A DNA stretch of 64,000 nucleotides from Blautia hansenii (GCF_013304445.1 NZ_JAAITA010000014.1:16533-80532); one strand, 5' to 3'. Positions 8,569 to 18,656 are shown, numbered from the stretch's first letter. Translations and numbers: made by a program. Notes: generated from the letters alone by a model not told the origin.

Positions 8569-9756
8569 ATGGAAAAAAGATTGTTTACATCTGAATCAGT
8601 AACAGAAGGCCATCCGGATAAAATGTGCGACGCCATTTCCGATGCCATTCTGGACGCGCTTATGGAAAAAGACCCAATGAGCCGTGTTGCTTGTGAAACA
8701 GCAACCACAACAGGTATGGTGATGGTAATGGGTGAAATCACAACAAACGCTTATGTGGATATTCCGAAAATCGTAAGAGATACGGTTCGCGAAATCGGAT
8801 ACACAAGAGCAAAATATGGATTTGATGCAGATACCTGCGGCGTTATCATTACTATTGACGAGCAGTCTGCAGATATTGCATTGGGCGTGGACAAGGCTCT
8901 GGAAGCTAAAGAAAATAAAATGTCTGAGGAAGAGCTGGACGCTATCGGTGCAGGTGACCAGGGTATGATGTTTGGTTTTGCTACAGATGAAACCGAAGAA
9001 TATATGCCATATCCGATTGCTTTGGCCCACAGACTGGCTTTACAGCTTACAAAGGTTCGTAAAGACGGTACTCTGACTTATTTAAGACCGGACGGAAAGA
9101 CACAGGTTACCGTAGAGTATGATGAAAATGACAAACCGGTACGTCTGGATGCAGTAGTGCTTTCTACACAGCATGACCCGGAAGTAAGCCAGGAACAGAT
9201 TCATGAAGATATTAAGAAACACGTTTTTGATGTGATTCTGCCAAAGGAAATGGTAGACGAGAATACAAAATTCTTTATCAATCCTACTGGACGTTTCGTA
9301 ATCGGCGGCCCTCACGGAGACAGTGGTTTGACCGGACGTAAAATTATTGTAGATACTTACGGCGGATATGCACGTCACGGCGGCGGTGCATTTTCCGGTA
9401 AGGACTGCACAAAGGTAGACCGTTCTGCAGCATACGCAGCCCGCTATGTAGCAAAGAACATTGTGGCAGCAGGTCTGGCAAAGAAATGTGAAATCCAGCT
9501 TTCTTATGCCATTGGTGTGGCTCATCCTACTTCCGTTATGGTGGATACATTCGGAACAGGGAAACTTTCTGATAACCGTCTGGTAGAAATTATTCGTGAA
9601 AACTTTGATTTAAGACCGGCAGGTATTATCAAAATGCTTGACCTTCGCCGTCCGATTTACAAACAGACAGCAGCTTACGGACATTTCGGAAGAAATGATT
9701 TGAACCTGCCATGGGAAAAGCTGGATAAAGCAGAAGCATTGAAAAAGTATTTATAA
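8569..9756 (+). CDS. metK: S-adenosylmethionine synthetase
   Basis: A 395-residue cytoplasmic enzyme making S-adenosylmethionine from methionine and ATP. The family signatures are present: [20 protein letters not shown] at the N-terminus, [12 protein letters not shown] (ATP and methionine binding) and [22 protein letters not shown] 8569 is chosen because AAAAGGAGA lies 9 bases upstream; a longer open frame begins inside the riboswitch terminator and is not real. The gene is monocistronic, controlled by the SAM riboswitch and closed by a strong hairpin. Confidence 0.97.
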   Translation: MEKRLFTSESVTEGHPDKMCDAISDAILDALMEKDPMSRVACETATTTGMVMVMGEITTNAYVDIPKIVRDTVREIGYTRAKYGFDADTCGVIITIDEQSADIALGVDKALEAKENKMSEEELDAIGAGDQGMMFGFATDETEEYMPYPIALAHRLALQLTKVRKDGTLTYLRPDGKTQVTVEYDENDKPVRLDAVVLSTQHDPEVSQEQIHEDIKKHVFDVILPKEMVDENTKFFINPTGRFVIGGPHGDSGLTGRKIIVDTYGGYARHGGGAFSGKDCTKVDRSAAYAARYVAKNIVAAGLAKKCEIQLSYAIGVAHPTSVMVDTFGTGKLSDNRLVEIIRENFDLRPAGIIKMLDLRRPIYKQTAAYGHFGRNDLNLPWEKLDKAEALKKYL

Positions 9757-9810
9757 TTTTATATTAAGAAACGGGAAATACTTAATAAAATTTCATAGCG
9801 AAGACAGAGA

Positions 9811-9845
9811 AAGGTTTCTTTACCGATAGGTAAGGGAACCTTTTG
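9811..9845 (+). terminator. Terminator after metK
   Basis: A 14-bp stem with G-T pairs, AAGGTTTCTTTACC (9811-9824) and GGTAAGGGAACCTT (9829-9842), GATA loop, then TTTT. Confidence 0.85.
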
Positions 9846-9997
9846 CTTTAGAAAAATAATAGAATATTAAAAAAATAATAGAAAAAATAGAGTAACCTAT
9901 AGATAGTAATAGAGAAATCTAAATATTGTATTTATAAAAGAAGGGGGGAATGGTAACTTAAAAGAATAAAAAGAAGGGTTTTCAAAAAGGAGGAACC

Positions 9998-12900
9998 ATG
10001 AAAACAGGTAAAAGAAAAACACAAAAGTATATGAGTGCCATACTGATTGCGGCAATGAGCATGAGTCATGTAACAGGGGTATGGGCAGAGCCGGTAAATA
10101 CGCAGGAAATTGCAGAAGAAAAGGCGCTGTCGGAAGAGGAAGGCAAAAAGCAAGAAGAGGCACTGCCGGAAGAAGGAGAAAAATTGGAAGAAGAGGTTCT
10201 GCAGGAAGACGAAGAGGAAAAGACAGAAGAAGGTGCAGCTGCAGAGTCTGTGCCAGGCGTTGAGGAACAGAAAGAGGAAACTTTGGAAATGGAAGTGCCG
10301 GTGGAAAATGAGAAAATTACAGTTGTCAGGGGTGAAAGTCTCCAACTGGAAAAACCGGAGAGTTTTTCTGAAAATGTTACATGGAGTGCAAAATTCTTAA
10401 AGAAGGACGGGGGATTTTTGAGAGATGCGGGTTATTCAAAAATTAAGAGAGAGTTAAAAGAAGGGGAAACGGACGGAAACCGTATGGCCGGAGATGCCAG
10501 TGCAGAGCATTTGTTAAAAATTACTGCAGATGAGGGTGGAAATGCAGTAATTACCGGAGAAAATAAAGGGAATGTCGTGGTTGTGGCACAGGATGACCAG
10601 GGAAAGACAGCGCAGTGGAAGGTAGAAATCCTGTATCAGTCTCCTTCTGTATTGCCGTCTGCGGCGGAGGAAGACTATGGGAAAATCCGTCAGGTGTGGA
10701 AAGAATCTTTAATCGGTAAGGAGTTGTCTCTGGAAGAAGGCGGAGCAGAGGTTTTAGAGGAGATTAACCAGGAGGCAGAAACTATCTGGAATTCTTATGC
10801 TTATAAGGGGCAGGAGGAGTGCAGCGGTATTCCGTGGACAGAAGATGAGGGCGCAAAGGGGAATAAAAATATTCCATACAAAGATGATGCGGTGGAATTT
10901 CGTCCTTCCTTTAAGAAAGTACTTTCCATGTGTAAAGCCTATGCCGCAGAGGGAGGAAAGCTGTATCAGAATCAGGATATGCTGAAAGATATCACAAAGA
11001 TACTGGATTTTCTGTGTGGTTCCTGCTATACACCCAAAAGCCAGACCGATAACTGGTGGACCTGGGAGATTGGGATTCCGAAAGACTTGATTCCGGCGTT
11101 GGTCCTGGTTTACGACGGGCTGACAGAGGAACAGGTTATGGCATATACAGAATCTCTTTATTTCTTTCAGCCAGACCCATTTCATGAAGGGGTAATTAAC
11201 ACGGCCAGTACTCATGGCCAGGGATATCGGGAGGCTCAGGGGGCTAATATTATTGACTGCTCCACAACAGCGGTAGGCCTTGGCGCATTAAGAAAGGATA
11301 ATGAACTGGTGTATTTGGGAATGCTGGCCTCATCTGAAACCTTTGTTATTCAGAATGTAGAAGACAGCACCCAGATAGCAGGGAATGGATACAGCAGCGG
11401 TTTTTATCCGGATGGTTCTTATCTGGACCACATAAAAGTACCATATTTAGGGGCTTATGGAATTGAATTCATGAAGGGAGGAGCTAAAATACCCTCTCTG
11501 CTTGCCGGCACACCCTGGAAGTATCCGGAACAGGTTCAGGAAAATTTGGAGAGTTATATAGTAGAAAGTTTTGGCAATGGCATGTACAGAGGAATGATGC
11601 TGGATTGCCTGAAGGGGCGTTCTGTGTCCAGACCTGCAAGCAGCAATAAGGCAGCGGGACGTGAGGCGATGACGGTTATTCTTCAGATTGCAGATTCTTT
11701 CAGCGAAGAAGCTAAGAATACTACACTTTCTTCCTTGAAATACTGGATGGAAGAGGATGAAGGATTTGTGGACAGTCTTACAGGTGCGGAAAACATGGCA
11801 ATAAAAAAGAAAGCCAAGGAAATTTTAGAAGATAGCTCCATTCAAAGCCAGGTGACGCCAATACATAAATCCTATCCGCTCATGGACCGTGCTGTTCACA
11901 GAACAGAGAATTACTTATTTGCCCTGTCCATGTACTCAGAGCGTATTCAGAATACGGAAATTATGAACGACGAAAATCGTTTTGGATGGCATCAGAATAA
12001 CGGTATGACTTATATTTATGATGCAGATGAACAGTATACAGAAAACTACTGGAATACAGTAAATCCGTTAAGGCTGCCGGGAACTACCGTGGTTCCTGTG
12101 AATATCGGAACGGGAAAGCCGGATGGCTCTGGATTTGCACAGGGCGGGGACTTCTGTTCCAACGAAAGCTGGGTGGGAGGAACTTCCCTTGGCAATTATG
12201 GTATCAGTGGTATGGCGTTTTCCGGAGAAACACAGGGAATTGCAGGAGATGCTCCGGTTTCTTATGCTCCTGAGTTAAAGGGCAAGAAGTCGTGGTTCAT
12301 GTTTGGGGATGAGATTGTTTGTCTGGGTGCAGGAATTACGAATAAAAATATGGAACTTCCTGTGGAAACAACTATTGAAAACAAAAAACTGAAGGAAGAT
12401 GGAAGTAATCGTTTGCTTGTAAATGGAGAGGAAACGGATATTCCGGTCAAAGAAGCGAATGTAAAAGAACTTGTTGAACGCAGTGCAGATGCGTCAGGTA
12501 CAAGCTTTGATAAGGTAAGCTGGGCACATTTAGAGGGGAATCAGTCGGCGGGAACAGGATATTATTTTCCGGAGGAAAATACAGAAATTCAGGTTCGTCG
12601 GGGACGGACAACAGGAAACTGGAAGGATATAGGAACCTTTGAAGGAGAGAGCACAGAGAATTATCTGGAAATGTGGGTTGACCATGGACAGAATCCAGAA
12701 AATGCCGCTTACAGCTACGTGCTGCTGCCGGAAACAAGCGTTGAGGAAACAGAGCGTTATGCAAAAGCACCGAAAATAACGGTGTTGGAAAACAGCGGTG
12801 AAGTGCAGGCTGTCCGTCACCAGGAACTGGGGATTACAGGAATAAATTTCTGGCAGGAGCAGGGAGGAAGTGTAGAAGGAATAACAAGCGATAAACCCGC

Positions 12901-13696
12901 TTCGGTTATGCTGCAGGAAACAGGCGGCGGAACATTGAAAATTTCTGTTTCTGACCCTACCATGAAGAATACAGAGGCTATTCGGATTACTGTTAACAAA
13001 GAAATAGCAGACAGCATCCAAATGGACGAAAATGTAACTTGCGAGAAGAAAGAAGGCGGGGTTGTTTTGACCTTCCACATGGCCGGAACAAATGGTGAGG
13101 CATGTATGGCAGAACTTCGGCTTTCGTCTCCTGCGGTACCGGAAACACCAGAAACACCAGAAGGACCGGAAAGCCAGGGAAAAGTCACATTGCTGAATGA
13201 AAAACATGGTATTCAATTAACAGGGGAGGGTTTAACCTCTGATATGCAGTTGTCTGTAAAAGCATTGGATAAAAAGCATGCAGACGTAAAGCTTATGGAG
13301 AAGGAGCTTTCCTCTAAGGAACAGCTGAGTAATCCTATTGAAATTCAGCTTTTAAAGGATGGAAAAGAGATTGCCCTTCCTCATAAAGCAGAACTTCAGC
13401 TTCCTGTGGGAGAGAGATACAATGGAAAAGAGGTTGCAGTGCTTTCCTGTGACAATCCAAAGGTGCAGAAGTTCCAAGTTAAAGTAAAGGATGGGCGTGC
13501 TTTGATAGAAGTGGAAACTTTAAACAGTTTTGGTGTGGTATTTGATAAAGCGTTTTCTGCAAGTGCAGATAAGATAAAGCCGAATAAGGTAAAAACAGGA
13601 GATGAGACACCGTTTGCCGTATGGTCTGCTATGTTTATAGCGGGAGGCACACTGTTTATCGTGTTTAAGAGAAAAATTTCTGAAACAAAGGAATAG
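9998..13696 (+). CDS. Wall-anchored polysaccharide lyase family 8 (hyaluronate/chondroitin/xanthan lyase type)
   Basis: A 1232-residue surface enzyme. Order: signal peptide (1-30, cut after VWA), a Glu-rich tether (about 35-95), an Ig-like segment (about 100-210), the PL8 alpha-toroid (about 220-600), the PL8 beta-sandwich domains (about 620-1040), a further beta domain, and a C-terminal sorting signal with VKTGDE (1198-1203), a hydrophobic span and a KRK tail. PL8 catalytic residues are visible: NWWTWEIG (352-359), N417, H478 in DGSYLDH, Y487 in LGAYG, R541 and R545 in KGRSVSRP. The spacings H-to-Y (9) and R-to-R (4) match pneumococcal hyaluronate lyase. The exact polymer (hyaluronan, chondroitin or another uronic acid glycan) cannot be read. 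The next gene starts 6 bases on. Confidence 0.9.
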   Translation: MKTGKRKTQKYMSAILIAAMSMSHVTGVWAEPVNTQEIAEEKALSEEEGKKQEEALPEEGEKLEEEVLQEDEEEKTEEGAAAESVPGVEEQKEETLEMEVPVENEKITVVRGESLQLEKPESFSENVTWSAKFLKKDGGFLRDAGYSKIKRELKEGETDGNRMAGDASAEHLLKITADEGGNAVITGENKGNVVVVAQDDQGKTAQWKVEILYQSPSVLPSAAEEDYGKIRQVWKESLIGKELSLEEGGAEVLEEINQEAETIWNSYAYKGQEECSGIPWTEDEGAKGNKNIPYKDDAVEFRPSFKKVLSMCKAYAAEGGKLYQNQDMLKDITKILDFLCGSCYTPKSQTDNWWTWEIGIPKDLIPALVLVYDGLTEEQVMAYTESLYFFQPDPFHEGVINTASTHGQGYREAQGANIIDCSTTAVGLGALRKDNELVYLGMLASSETFVIQNVEDSTQIAGNGYSSGFYPDGSYLDHIKVPYLGAYGIEFMKGGAKIPSLLAGTPWKYPEQVQENLESYIVESFGNGMYRGMMLDCLKGRSVSRPASSNKAAGREAMTVILQIADSFSEEAKNTTLSSLKYWMEEDEGFVDSLTGAENMAIKKKAKEILEDSSIQSQVTPIHKSYPLMDRAVHRTENYLFALSMYSERIQNTEIMNDENRFGWHQNNGMTYIYDADEQYTENYWNTVNPLRLPGTTVVPVNIGTGKPDGSGFAQGGDFCSNESWVGGTSLGNYGISGMAFSGETQGIAGDAPVSYAPELKGKKSWFMFGDEIVCLGAGITNKNMELPVETTIENKKLKEDGSNRLLVNGEETDIPVKEANVKELVERSADASGTSFDKVSWAHLEGNQSAGTGYYFPEENTEIQVRRGRTTGNWKDIGTFEGESTENYLEMWVDHGQNPENAAYSYVLLPETSVEETERYAKAPKITVLENSGEVQAVRHQELGITGINFWQEQGGSVEGITSDKPASVMLQETGGGTLKISVSDPTMKNTEAIRITVNKEIADSIQMDENVTCEKKEGGVVLTFHMAGTNGEACMAELRLSSPAVPETPETPEGPESQGKVTLLNEKHGIQLTGEGLTSDMQLSVKALDKKHADVKLMEKELSSKEQLSNPIEIQLLKDGKEIALPHKAELQLPVGERYNGKEVAVLSCDNPKVQKFQVKVKDGRALIEVETLNSFGVVFDKAFSASADKIKPNKVKTGDETPFAVWSAMFIAGGTLFIVFKRKISETKE

Positions 13697-13702
13697 AGTG
13701 TT

Positions 13703-15706
13703 ATGAATAAGAAAACATATTTTGAAAGACAGAAAAACAGATATAAAGAAGGGGAATTTCGCTGGTGTACGCAAACGGTCCTGCAGCAGCACAAGGAGAA
13801 CTGCCGACAGATTATGCGCATTGCGGATGAGGCGGTTCGTTTGGAATTTCTCTTTGATTTGCCATGGGATATGGAGCGCACTTATAAAATTGAGAAATTT
13901 CAATATCCTATTGATTGGACTTATATGCCCACAGATGATTCGGAATTTATCTATCAGATGAACCGGCATAGATATTTTATTTGCCTCGGACAGGCTTATG
14001 CTATGACAGGAAATGAAAAATATGCAGAAGCCTTTGTCCGCATCCTGAGGGATTGGATTGAGCATGTGCCTCTGAATCAAGAGAGCAAAAAGGTCACATG
14101 GAGAGAGATTGAGGCGGGAATCCGGGCAGAGAACTGGACGAAAAGTATTTTATATTTCGAGAACAGTTCTTTGGTAGACGATGATTTTATGGAGTTGTTT
14201 ACAAAGAGCCTGGAAGAGCATGGAGAATATCTTTTTAACGCGAAAAGGGGATTTCAGATATCCAGCAACTGGGGTGTTCTTGAAAATCACGGTCTGCTTT
14301 TTATAGGGCTTGCTTTGGGAAAAGAAATTTATACAGAAACAGCGCTGAAGCGTTTGGAACAGGAAGTTCAAATTCAGATTTTTTCGGACGGCGTACACTG
14401 GGAGCAGTCCTGTATGTACCATAATGAAGTGCTTCACTGCGTCTTAGAGACTATCCATATGTTGCAGGCTTGGGGCAGAAAGATTCCTGAGAAAATAACA
14501 GAAGCAGCCAGACGTATGGCTATGGTGAATGTGGCATGGAAAAAGCCGGACGGCTGCCAGCCCCTTACAGGAGACAGCGATGAGACGAATGTAGAGGATA
14601 TGCTGGCGGTATCTGCTATTCTGCTTGCAAAAGAGGGAAAGAAGGAGGCGGAAGTGTTAAAAGGCTGTGCCGGACAGTACCCGGATTATGAAAGCATATG
14701 GGATTTGCGCAGAGAGGGAGCTGAAATTTATGAGAGAATTTTAGGGCGTGTGCCCCAGCAGACAAACTTTATGCTGGAAGAAAGCGGAAACTATTATGTG
14801 CGAAATAACTGGGAACGTAACGGAGAATATCTGCACTTTAGAAACGGCTGCCTGGGAGGCGGACACGGACATAATGACAAGCTGCATATAGATGTAGTCA
14901 GTGAGGGTGAGGATGTGTTGGTCGACGCGGGAAGGTATCAGTACACTTATCATGAGAAAAATCGTATCTGGCTGAAAAGTGCGTATGCGCACAATACGCT
15001 GTTGGTGGACAATAAGGATTTTATGGAATATACCGATGCATGGGGGAGTGAGTATGCCGCGCCGGAATTGAGGATTTCGCCAATACAAAAGGCAGGGTAT
15101 CTGGTATTGGAAGGGGCGCATACCGGTTATCTGCAAAAGGGGGTACAGGTGCTTTTAAAGAGAATGGTTGTGGTGTTGGAGCCGGGGGTATATGTTCTGG
15201 CAGATATGGCATACACCAGCGAAAAGCACACCTACAGCAGGCTTTTCCATTTTAATAATCAGGGAAATCTTGTTTGCGAAGATAACAGAATTGTATACAA
15301 TGGGACAAGGGCAAAAATGGAGCTGGTATTTCCGCAGGAAAACATTTCTTTTCACAGAATAGAAAGCAAAATTTCCCGTCATTATAATTTGTATGAAAAA
15401 AATGAGGCGGTAAGTGCAGAGGCGCAGGGGGAAGGGCAGACAGCCATGTTTGCGGTGCTGGCAGGAAAGCAGATGCAGCCGGTTCAGGTGTGTATGCGGT
15501 CGGTTTATAATCCGGTAAGAAACTGTGCGCTGAAAGAAGAATATGCTCAGGGTCTGTATATTCGTACGGATAATCACGAGTATCGGCTTATATTTAGATA
15601 TAAGGACTTAACCGGTCCTCATGACTTGCTTCAAATGGATTCCTGCATGGGGATAGGACGTCTTTTGATAAGTGCAGACGGGGAAAATACCATCAGTTTC
15701 GCATGA
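13703..15706 (+). CDS. Heparinase II/III family protein (cytoplasmic)
   Basis: A 667-residue protein without a signal peptide, so cytoplasmic. The N-terminal half is an alpha/alpha toroid like the heparin-sulfate lyase N domain (FLFDLPWDMERTYKIEKF, then WIEHVPLNQ and WREIEAGIRAENW, about 40-330). The C-terminal half is the Hepar_II_III beta-sandwich domain (FRNGCLGGGHGHNDKLHIDV, then VDAGRYQYTYHEKNR). It sits 6 bases after the PL8 lyase gene and is co-transcribed. The pairing suggests it cleaves uronate-containing oligosaccharides brought in after PL8 action, but no transporter or GH88 gene is adjacent. Substrate is unknown. Confidence 0.85.
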   Translation: MNKKTYFERQKNRYKEGEFRWCTQTVLQQHKENCRQIMRIADEAVRLEFLFDLPWDMERTYKIEKFQYPIDWTYMPTDDSEFIYQMNRHRYFICLGQAYAMTGNEKYAEAFVRILRDWIEHVPLNQESKKVTWREIEAGIRAENWTKSILYFENSSLVDDDFMELFTKSLEEHGEYLFNAKRGFQISSNWGVLENHGLLFIGLALGKEIYTETALKRLEQEVQIQIFSDGVHWEQSCMYHNEVLHCVLETIHMLQAWGRKIPEKITEAARRMAMVNVAWKKPDGCQPLTGDSDETNVEDMLAVSAILLAKEGKKEAEVLKGCAGQYPDYESIWDLRREGAEIYERILGRVPQQTNFMLEESGNYYVRNNWERNGEYLHFRNGCLGGGHGHNDKLHIDVVSEGEDVLVDAGRYQYTYHEKNRIWLKSAYAHNTLLVDNKDFMEYTDAWGSEYAAPELRISPIQKAGYLVLEGAHTGYLQKGVQVLLKRMVVVLEPGVYVLADMAYTSEKHTYSRLFHFNNQGNLVCEDNRIVYNGTRAKMELVFPQENISFHRIESKISRHYNLYEKNEAVSAEAQGEGQTAMFAVLAGKQMQPVQVCMRSVYNPVRNCALKEEYAQGLYIRTDNHEYRLIFRYKDLTGPHDLLQMDSCMGIGRLLISADGENTISFA

Positions 15707-15753
15707 GATATAAAAAGTGAAAGTTGTTTTACTGTAGAAAAGTAAAAAAACCG

Positions 15754-15780
15754 TTGACAAATTATTGTTTTTGTGATAAT
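15754..15780 (+). promoter_or_regulatory. rplJ-rplL promoter
   Basis: TTGACA (15754-15759) and an extended -10 TGTGATAAT (hexamer GATAAT at 15775-15780), 15-base spacer. Confidence 0.6.
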
Positions 15781-15791
15781 TTATCAGAGGA

Positions 15792-15850
15792 ATAGCTGCC
15801 GAAGACAGCAGGTGCCGTAAGGCATAAGGATAAAAACGCCTGCCGAGGAA
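15792..15850 (+). ncRNA. L10 ribosomal protein leader
   Basis: The stretch with GCTGCCGAAGACAGCAGG, a small GCC-TAA-GGC hairpin and the closing GCCTGCCGAGG matches the L10 leader seen before rplJ in Firmicutes. There, the L10-L7/L12 complex binds its own mRNA (established for the family). Confidence 0.85.
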
Positions 15851-15882
15851 AGATTCATTCTTGATTCATAAGATTGATTTTG

Positions 15883-15914
15883 AGCCTCTTTGTCTTGTGC
15901 AAAGAGGCTTTCTT
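15883..15914 (+). terminator. Attenuator terminator of the L10 leader
   Basis: A perfect 10-bp stem, AGCCTCTTTG (15883-15892) with CAAAGAGGCT (15900-15909), then a T-rich run. It lies between the leader aptamer and rplJ, so autoregulation by premature termination is likely. Confidence 0.8.
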
Positions 15915-15960
15915 AATTTTGAGCAGCGCAGCCTAAAAAAATAAGGAGGTGCACTAATTC

Positions 15961-16446
15961 ATGGCAAAAGTAGAACTTAAAAAACCTGTCGTAGAAGAAA
16001 TTTCCAACAGCATTAAAGATGCAGCAGCTGTAGTTTTAGTAAACTACAAAGGTATCAATGTTGAGCAGGATACACAGATGCGTAAGGAATTAAGAGAAGC
16101 TGGAGTTGTTTACAAAGTTTACAAAAACACAATGATGAACTTTGCATTCAAAGGAACAGCTTGCGAAGAATTATGCCAGCATTTAGAAGGAACAAACGCT
16201 TTAGCTGTATGTACAGAAGATGCAACAGCTCCTGCAAGAATCCTTGCTAAATACGCAAAAACAGTTCCGACACTGGAATTAGTAGCAGGTGTTGTAGAAG
16301 ACGCTTACTACGATAAGGCAGGAATCGAAGCACTTTCCCAGGTTCCTTCAAGAGAAGAACTTCTTGGAAAATTGCTTGGAAGTATCCAGTCTCCTATCGC
16401 AAACTTCGCTCGTGTGCTTAATCAGATTGCTGAACAGCAGGCCTAA
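15961..16446 (+). CDS. rplJ: 50S ribosomal protein L10
   Basis: A 161-residue protein of the ribosomal stalk base. It begins MAKVELKKPVVEEISNSIKD and contains VLVNYKGINVEQDTQMRKEL and TMMNFAFKGT, typical of L10. It anchors L7/L12 dimers through its C-terminal helix (LLGKLLGSIQSPIANFARVL). AATAAGGAGGTG precedes the ATG. It is first in a two-gene operon under the L10 leader. In most Firmicutes rplKA lies directly upstream; here rplKA is some 38 kb away. Confidence 0.97.
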   Translation: MAKVELKKPVVEEISNSIKDAAAVVLVNYKGINVEQDTQMRKELREAGVVYKVYKNTMMNFAFKGTACEELCQHLEGTNALAVCTEDATAPARILAKYAKTVPTLELVAGVVEDAYYDKAGIEALSQVPSREELLGKLLGSIQSPIANFARVLNQIAEQQA

Positions 16447-16525
16447 TAAGCAGTTTCAGTGAAGTGACCGCCCAAAGGGGCAGACCAAATAATATAATGA
16501 ATGAAAAAATTGGAGGTAAATTATA

Positions 16526-16900
16526 ATGGCAAAATTAACAACAGCTGAATTTATTGAAGCTATCAAAGAATTATCCGTATTAGAATTAAACGAATTAGTA
16601 AAAGCTTGTGAAGAAGAATTTGGTGTATCTGCAGCAGCAGGTGTTGTAGTTGCAGCAGCAGGCGGAGCAGCAGAAGCAGCAGAAGAAAAAGATGAGTTCG
16701 ACGTAGAATTAACAGAAGTTGGACCAAACAAAGTTAAAGTTATCAAAATCGTTCGTGAAGCTACAGGCTTAGGCTTAAAAGAAGCTAAAGAAGTAGTTGA
16801 CGGAGCTCCTAAGGTTCTGAAAGAAGCTGCATCTAAAGCAGAAGCTGAAGAAATCAAAACAAAACTGGAAGCAGAAGGCGCTAAAGTTACTCTTAAATAA
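16526..16900 (+). CDS. rplL: 50S ribosomal protein L7/L12
   Basis: A 124-residue stalk protein that recruits translation factors. Order: N-terminal dimerization helix ([20 protein letters not shown]), Ala-rich hinge ([19 protein letters not shown]), and the C-terminal factor-binding domain ([28 protein letters not shown]). TTGGAGG precedes the start. A short GC hairpin (CGCCC-AAA-GGGGC) in the 79-base gap after rplJ may help set the higher dosage of L7/L12 over L10; that is inference. It shows very strong codon bias toward few codons, as expected for a highly expressed gene. Confidence 0.97.
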   Translation: MAKLTTAEFIEAIKELSVLELNELVKACEEEFGVSAAAGVVVAAAGGAAEAAEEKDEFDVELTEVGPNKVKVIKIVREATGLGLKEAKEVVDGAPKVLKEAASKAEAEEIKTKLEAEGAKVTLK

Positions 16901-16930
16901 TTTTAACGTTCAGAGCATTTCTGGAAAATC

Positions 16931-16977
16931 AAAACTGCCGCATACGGTGATGAAAGTCATCGATGCGGCAGTTTTTT
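16931..16977 (+). terminator. Terminator after rplL
   Basis: A 13-bp perfect stem, AAAACTGCCGCAT (16931-16943) with ATGCGGCAGTTTT (16963-16975), ends in a T-run. Confidence 0.9.
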
Positions 16978-17032
16978 GTTGAATTGAATAAAATTTTATA
17001 AATAATTTCGTCATTTTTCCTGCGATAAAAAC

Positions 17033-17061
17033 TTTACAAATTAACGCTTTAATACTATACT
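17033..17061 (+). promoter_or_regulatory. cstA promoter
   Basis: TTTACA (17033-17038), 17-base spacer, TATACT (17056-17061), 34 bases before the ATG. Confidence 0.65.
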
Positions 17062-17094
17062 GTAATAAAAAAGAGAAAAGAGGGTGGAAAGATA

Positions 17095-18561
17095 ATGATT
17101 ACGTTTATCATTGGTCTTGTGATTTTGTTTGTAGGTGCAGCGTTATATGGAAGATTCTGCGAAAAGGTTTTTGGACCGGATGACAGAAAGACTCCGGCTT
17201 ATACCAAGCAGGATGGTATTGATTATGTGCCTATGAAAAAGTGGAAAAACAGTCTTATTAACCTGCTGAATATTGCAGGTACAGGTCCAATTCTGGGTCC
17301 TATCCAGGGGATTTTGTTTGGCCCCATTGCCTTTATTACGATTCCTATCGGAAATATTATCGGAGGAGCTATGCACGATTACTTTTCCGGTATGATTTGT
17401 CTGCGGGACGGTGGAACACAGATGCCGGATATGATACGGAAGTACAGCAATAAGGGTGTTTATGGAGTCTATCAGGTTTTTTGCAGTTTACTGCTTCTAC
17501 TGGTGGGTGCGGTGTTTGTTTACACGCCGGGAGACATAGCCGCGACGCAGGTCTTTGGATTTGACGGTGCAGCAACTTCAGTTTCTACCTGGGTAATCTA
17601 TGGGGTGATTTTTGCTTATTATCTTATTGCAACGGTATTTCCTATCGACGCTATTATCGGAAGGATTTATCCGGTTTTCGGTGCAGTGCTTCTGTTTTCA
17701 GCTATTGGTGTGTTTATAGGGCTTTTTGTGCAGGGATATCCGCTGGTAGAACTTTGGGATAACTGGAATGGTCCGTTGGTTGCTTACGGAGATTACTTTG
17801 GGGAAAATCATTTTATTCCGGTATTTTTCATTACAGTGGCTTGCGGTATTTTGTCTGGATTTCACTCTACACAGACGGCGATTATTTCCCGTACTGTCAA
17901 AAGTGAAAAAGAAGGACGTATGACTTTCTATAACATGATGATTGTGGAAGGATTTATTGCTATGGTTTGGGCTGCTGGAGCTATGGGAGTTTACAATCTG
18001 GGACTTCAGAGCGCAGATCCGGCTCTGGCTACGGCAACCATTGGTGTGGTTTGTAAGAATTTGCTGGGTTCTGTGGGCGGTATTATAGCACTTGTTGGAG
18101 TTATTGTACTTCCCATTACGTCAGGAGATACGGCGCTTCGTTCACTGCGGTTGGCTATTGCGGATACGTTCCGTATTGATCAGACTTCGACAAAGAAACG
18201 TTTGGCGCTGTCGGCGGTTATCTTTTCGCTGGTGGCAGCGATTCTGGTATTTGCTAAAATGAATGCAAATGGCTTTAATGTTTTGTGGCGTTATTTCGCC
18301 TGGTCGAATCAGGCCCTTTCGTTGTTTGCGTTTTTGGCAATATCTATCTGGATGTTTGAACATAAAAAAGAAAAATTTGTGTGGATGCCTTTGATACCGG
18401 GTGCCTGGTATGCTTTTGTTACAATTACCTATATAGCGAATGCTAAGATTGGGTTTAATATTCCATGGACAGGCGCTTATATCGTTGGTGTATGTGCGGC
18501 AGTGGCTTATGTGGGTGTGATACTTTGGTATGGCAAGAATAGGGCAGCAGCCGTGAAATAG
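17095..18561 (+). CDS. cstA: Carbon starvation protein CstA family transporter
   Basis: A 488-residue integral membrane protein with about a dozen hydrophobic segments. Conserved CstA features include PVFG..LLFSAIGV, GFHSTQTAIISRT and a LPITSGDTALRSLRL motif. Family members import peptides or pyruvate in enterobacteria (established); the substrate here is not shown. It is shorter than E. coli CstA (about 700 residues), like other short Firmicute forms. It has its own promoter and terminator, so it is an independent unit placed between rplJL and rpoBC, an uncommon position. Confidence 0.88.
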   Translation: MITFIIGLVILFVGAALYGRFCEKVFGPDDRKTPAYTKQDGIDYVPMKKWKNSLINLLNIAGTGPILGPIQGILFGPIAFITIPIGNIIGGAMHDYFSGMICLRDGGTQMPDMIRKYSNKGVYGVYQVFCSLLLLLVGAVFVYTPGDIAATQVFGFDGAATSVSTWVIYGVIFAYYLIATVFPIDAIIGRIYPVFGAVLLFSAIGVFIGLFVQGYPLVELWDNWNGPLVAYGDYFGENHFIPVFFITVACGILSGFHSTQTAIISRTVKSEKEGRMTFYNMMIVEGFIAMVWAAGAMGVYNLGLQSADPALATATIGVVCKNLLGSVGGIIALVGVIVLPITSGDTALRSLRLAIADTFRIDQTSTKKRLALSAVIFSLVAAILVFAKMNANGFNVLWRYFAWSNQALSLFAFLAISIWMFEHKKEKFVWMPLIPGAWYAFVTITYIANAKIGFNIPWTGAYIVGVCAAVAYVGVILWYGKNRAAAVK

Positions 18562-18567
18562 ATTTTG

Positions 18568-18594
18568 AGAGAACCTTTGCGGAGGTTCTCTTTT
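18568..18594 (+). terminator. Terminator after cstA
   Basis: AGAGAACCT (18568-18576) pairs with AGGTTCTCT (18583-18591), then TTT. Confidence 0.8.
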
Positions 18595-18627
18595 GTGTCG
18601 GGAAAAATATTATTTTAGGAAAATCTA

Positions 18628-18656
18628 TTGACACTCTTGACAAAGCATGATATAGT
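18628..18656 (+). promoter_or_regulatory. rpoB promoter
   Basis: TTGACA (18628-18633), 17-base spacer, TATAGT (18651-18656). A second TTGACA (18637-18642) overlaps but is too close to be the partner. Confidence 0.75.
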
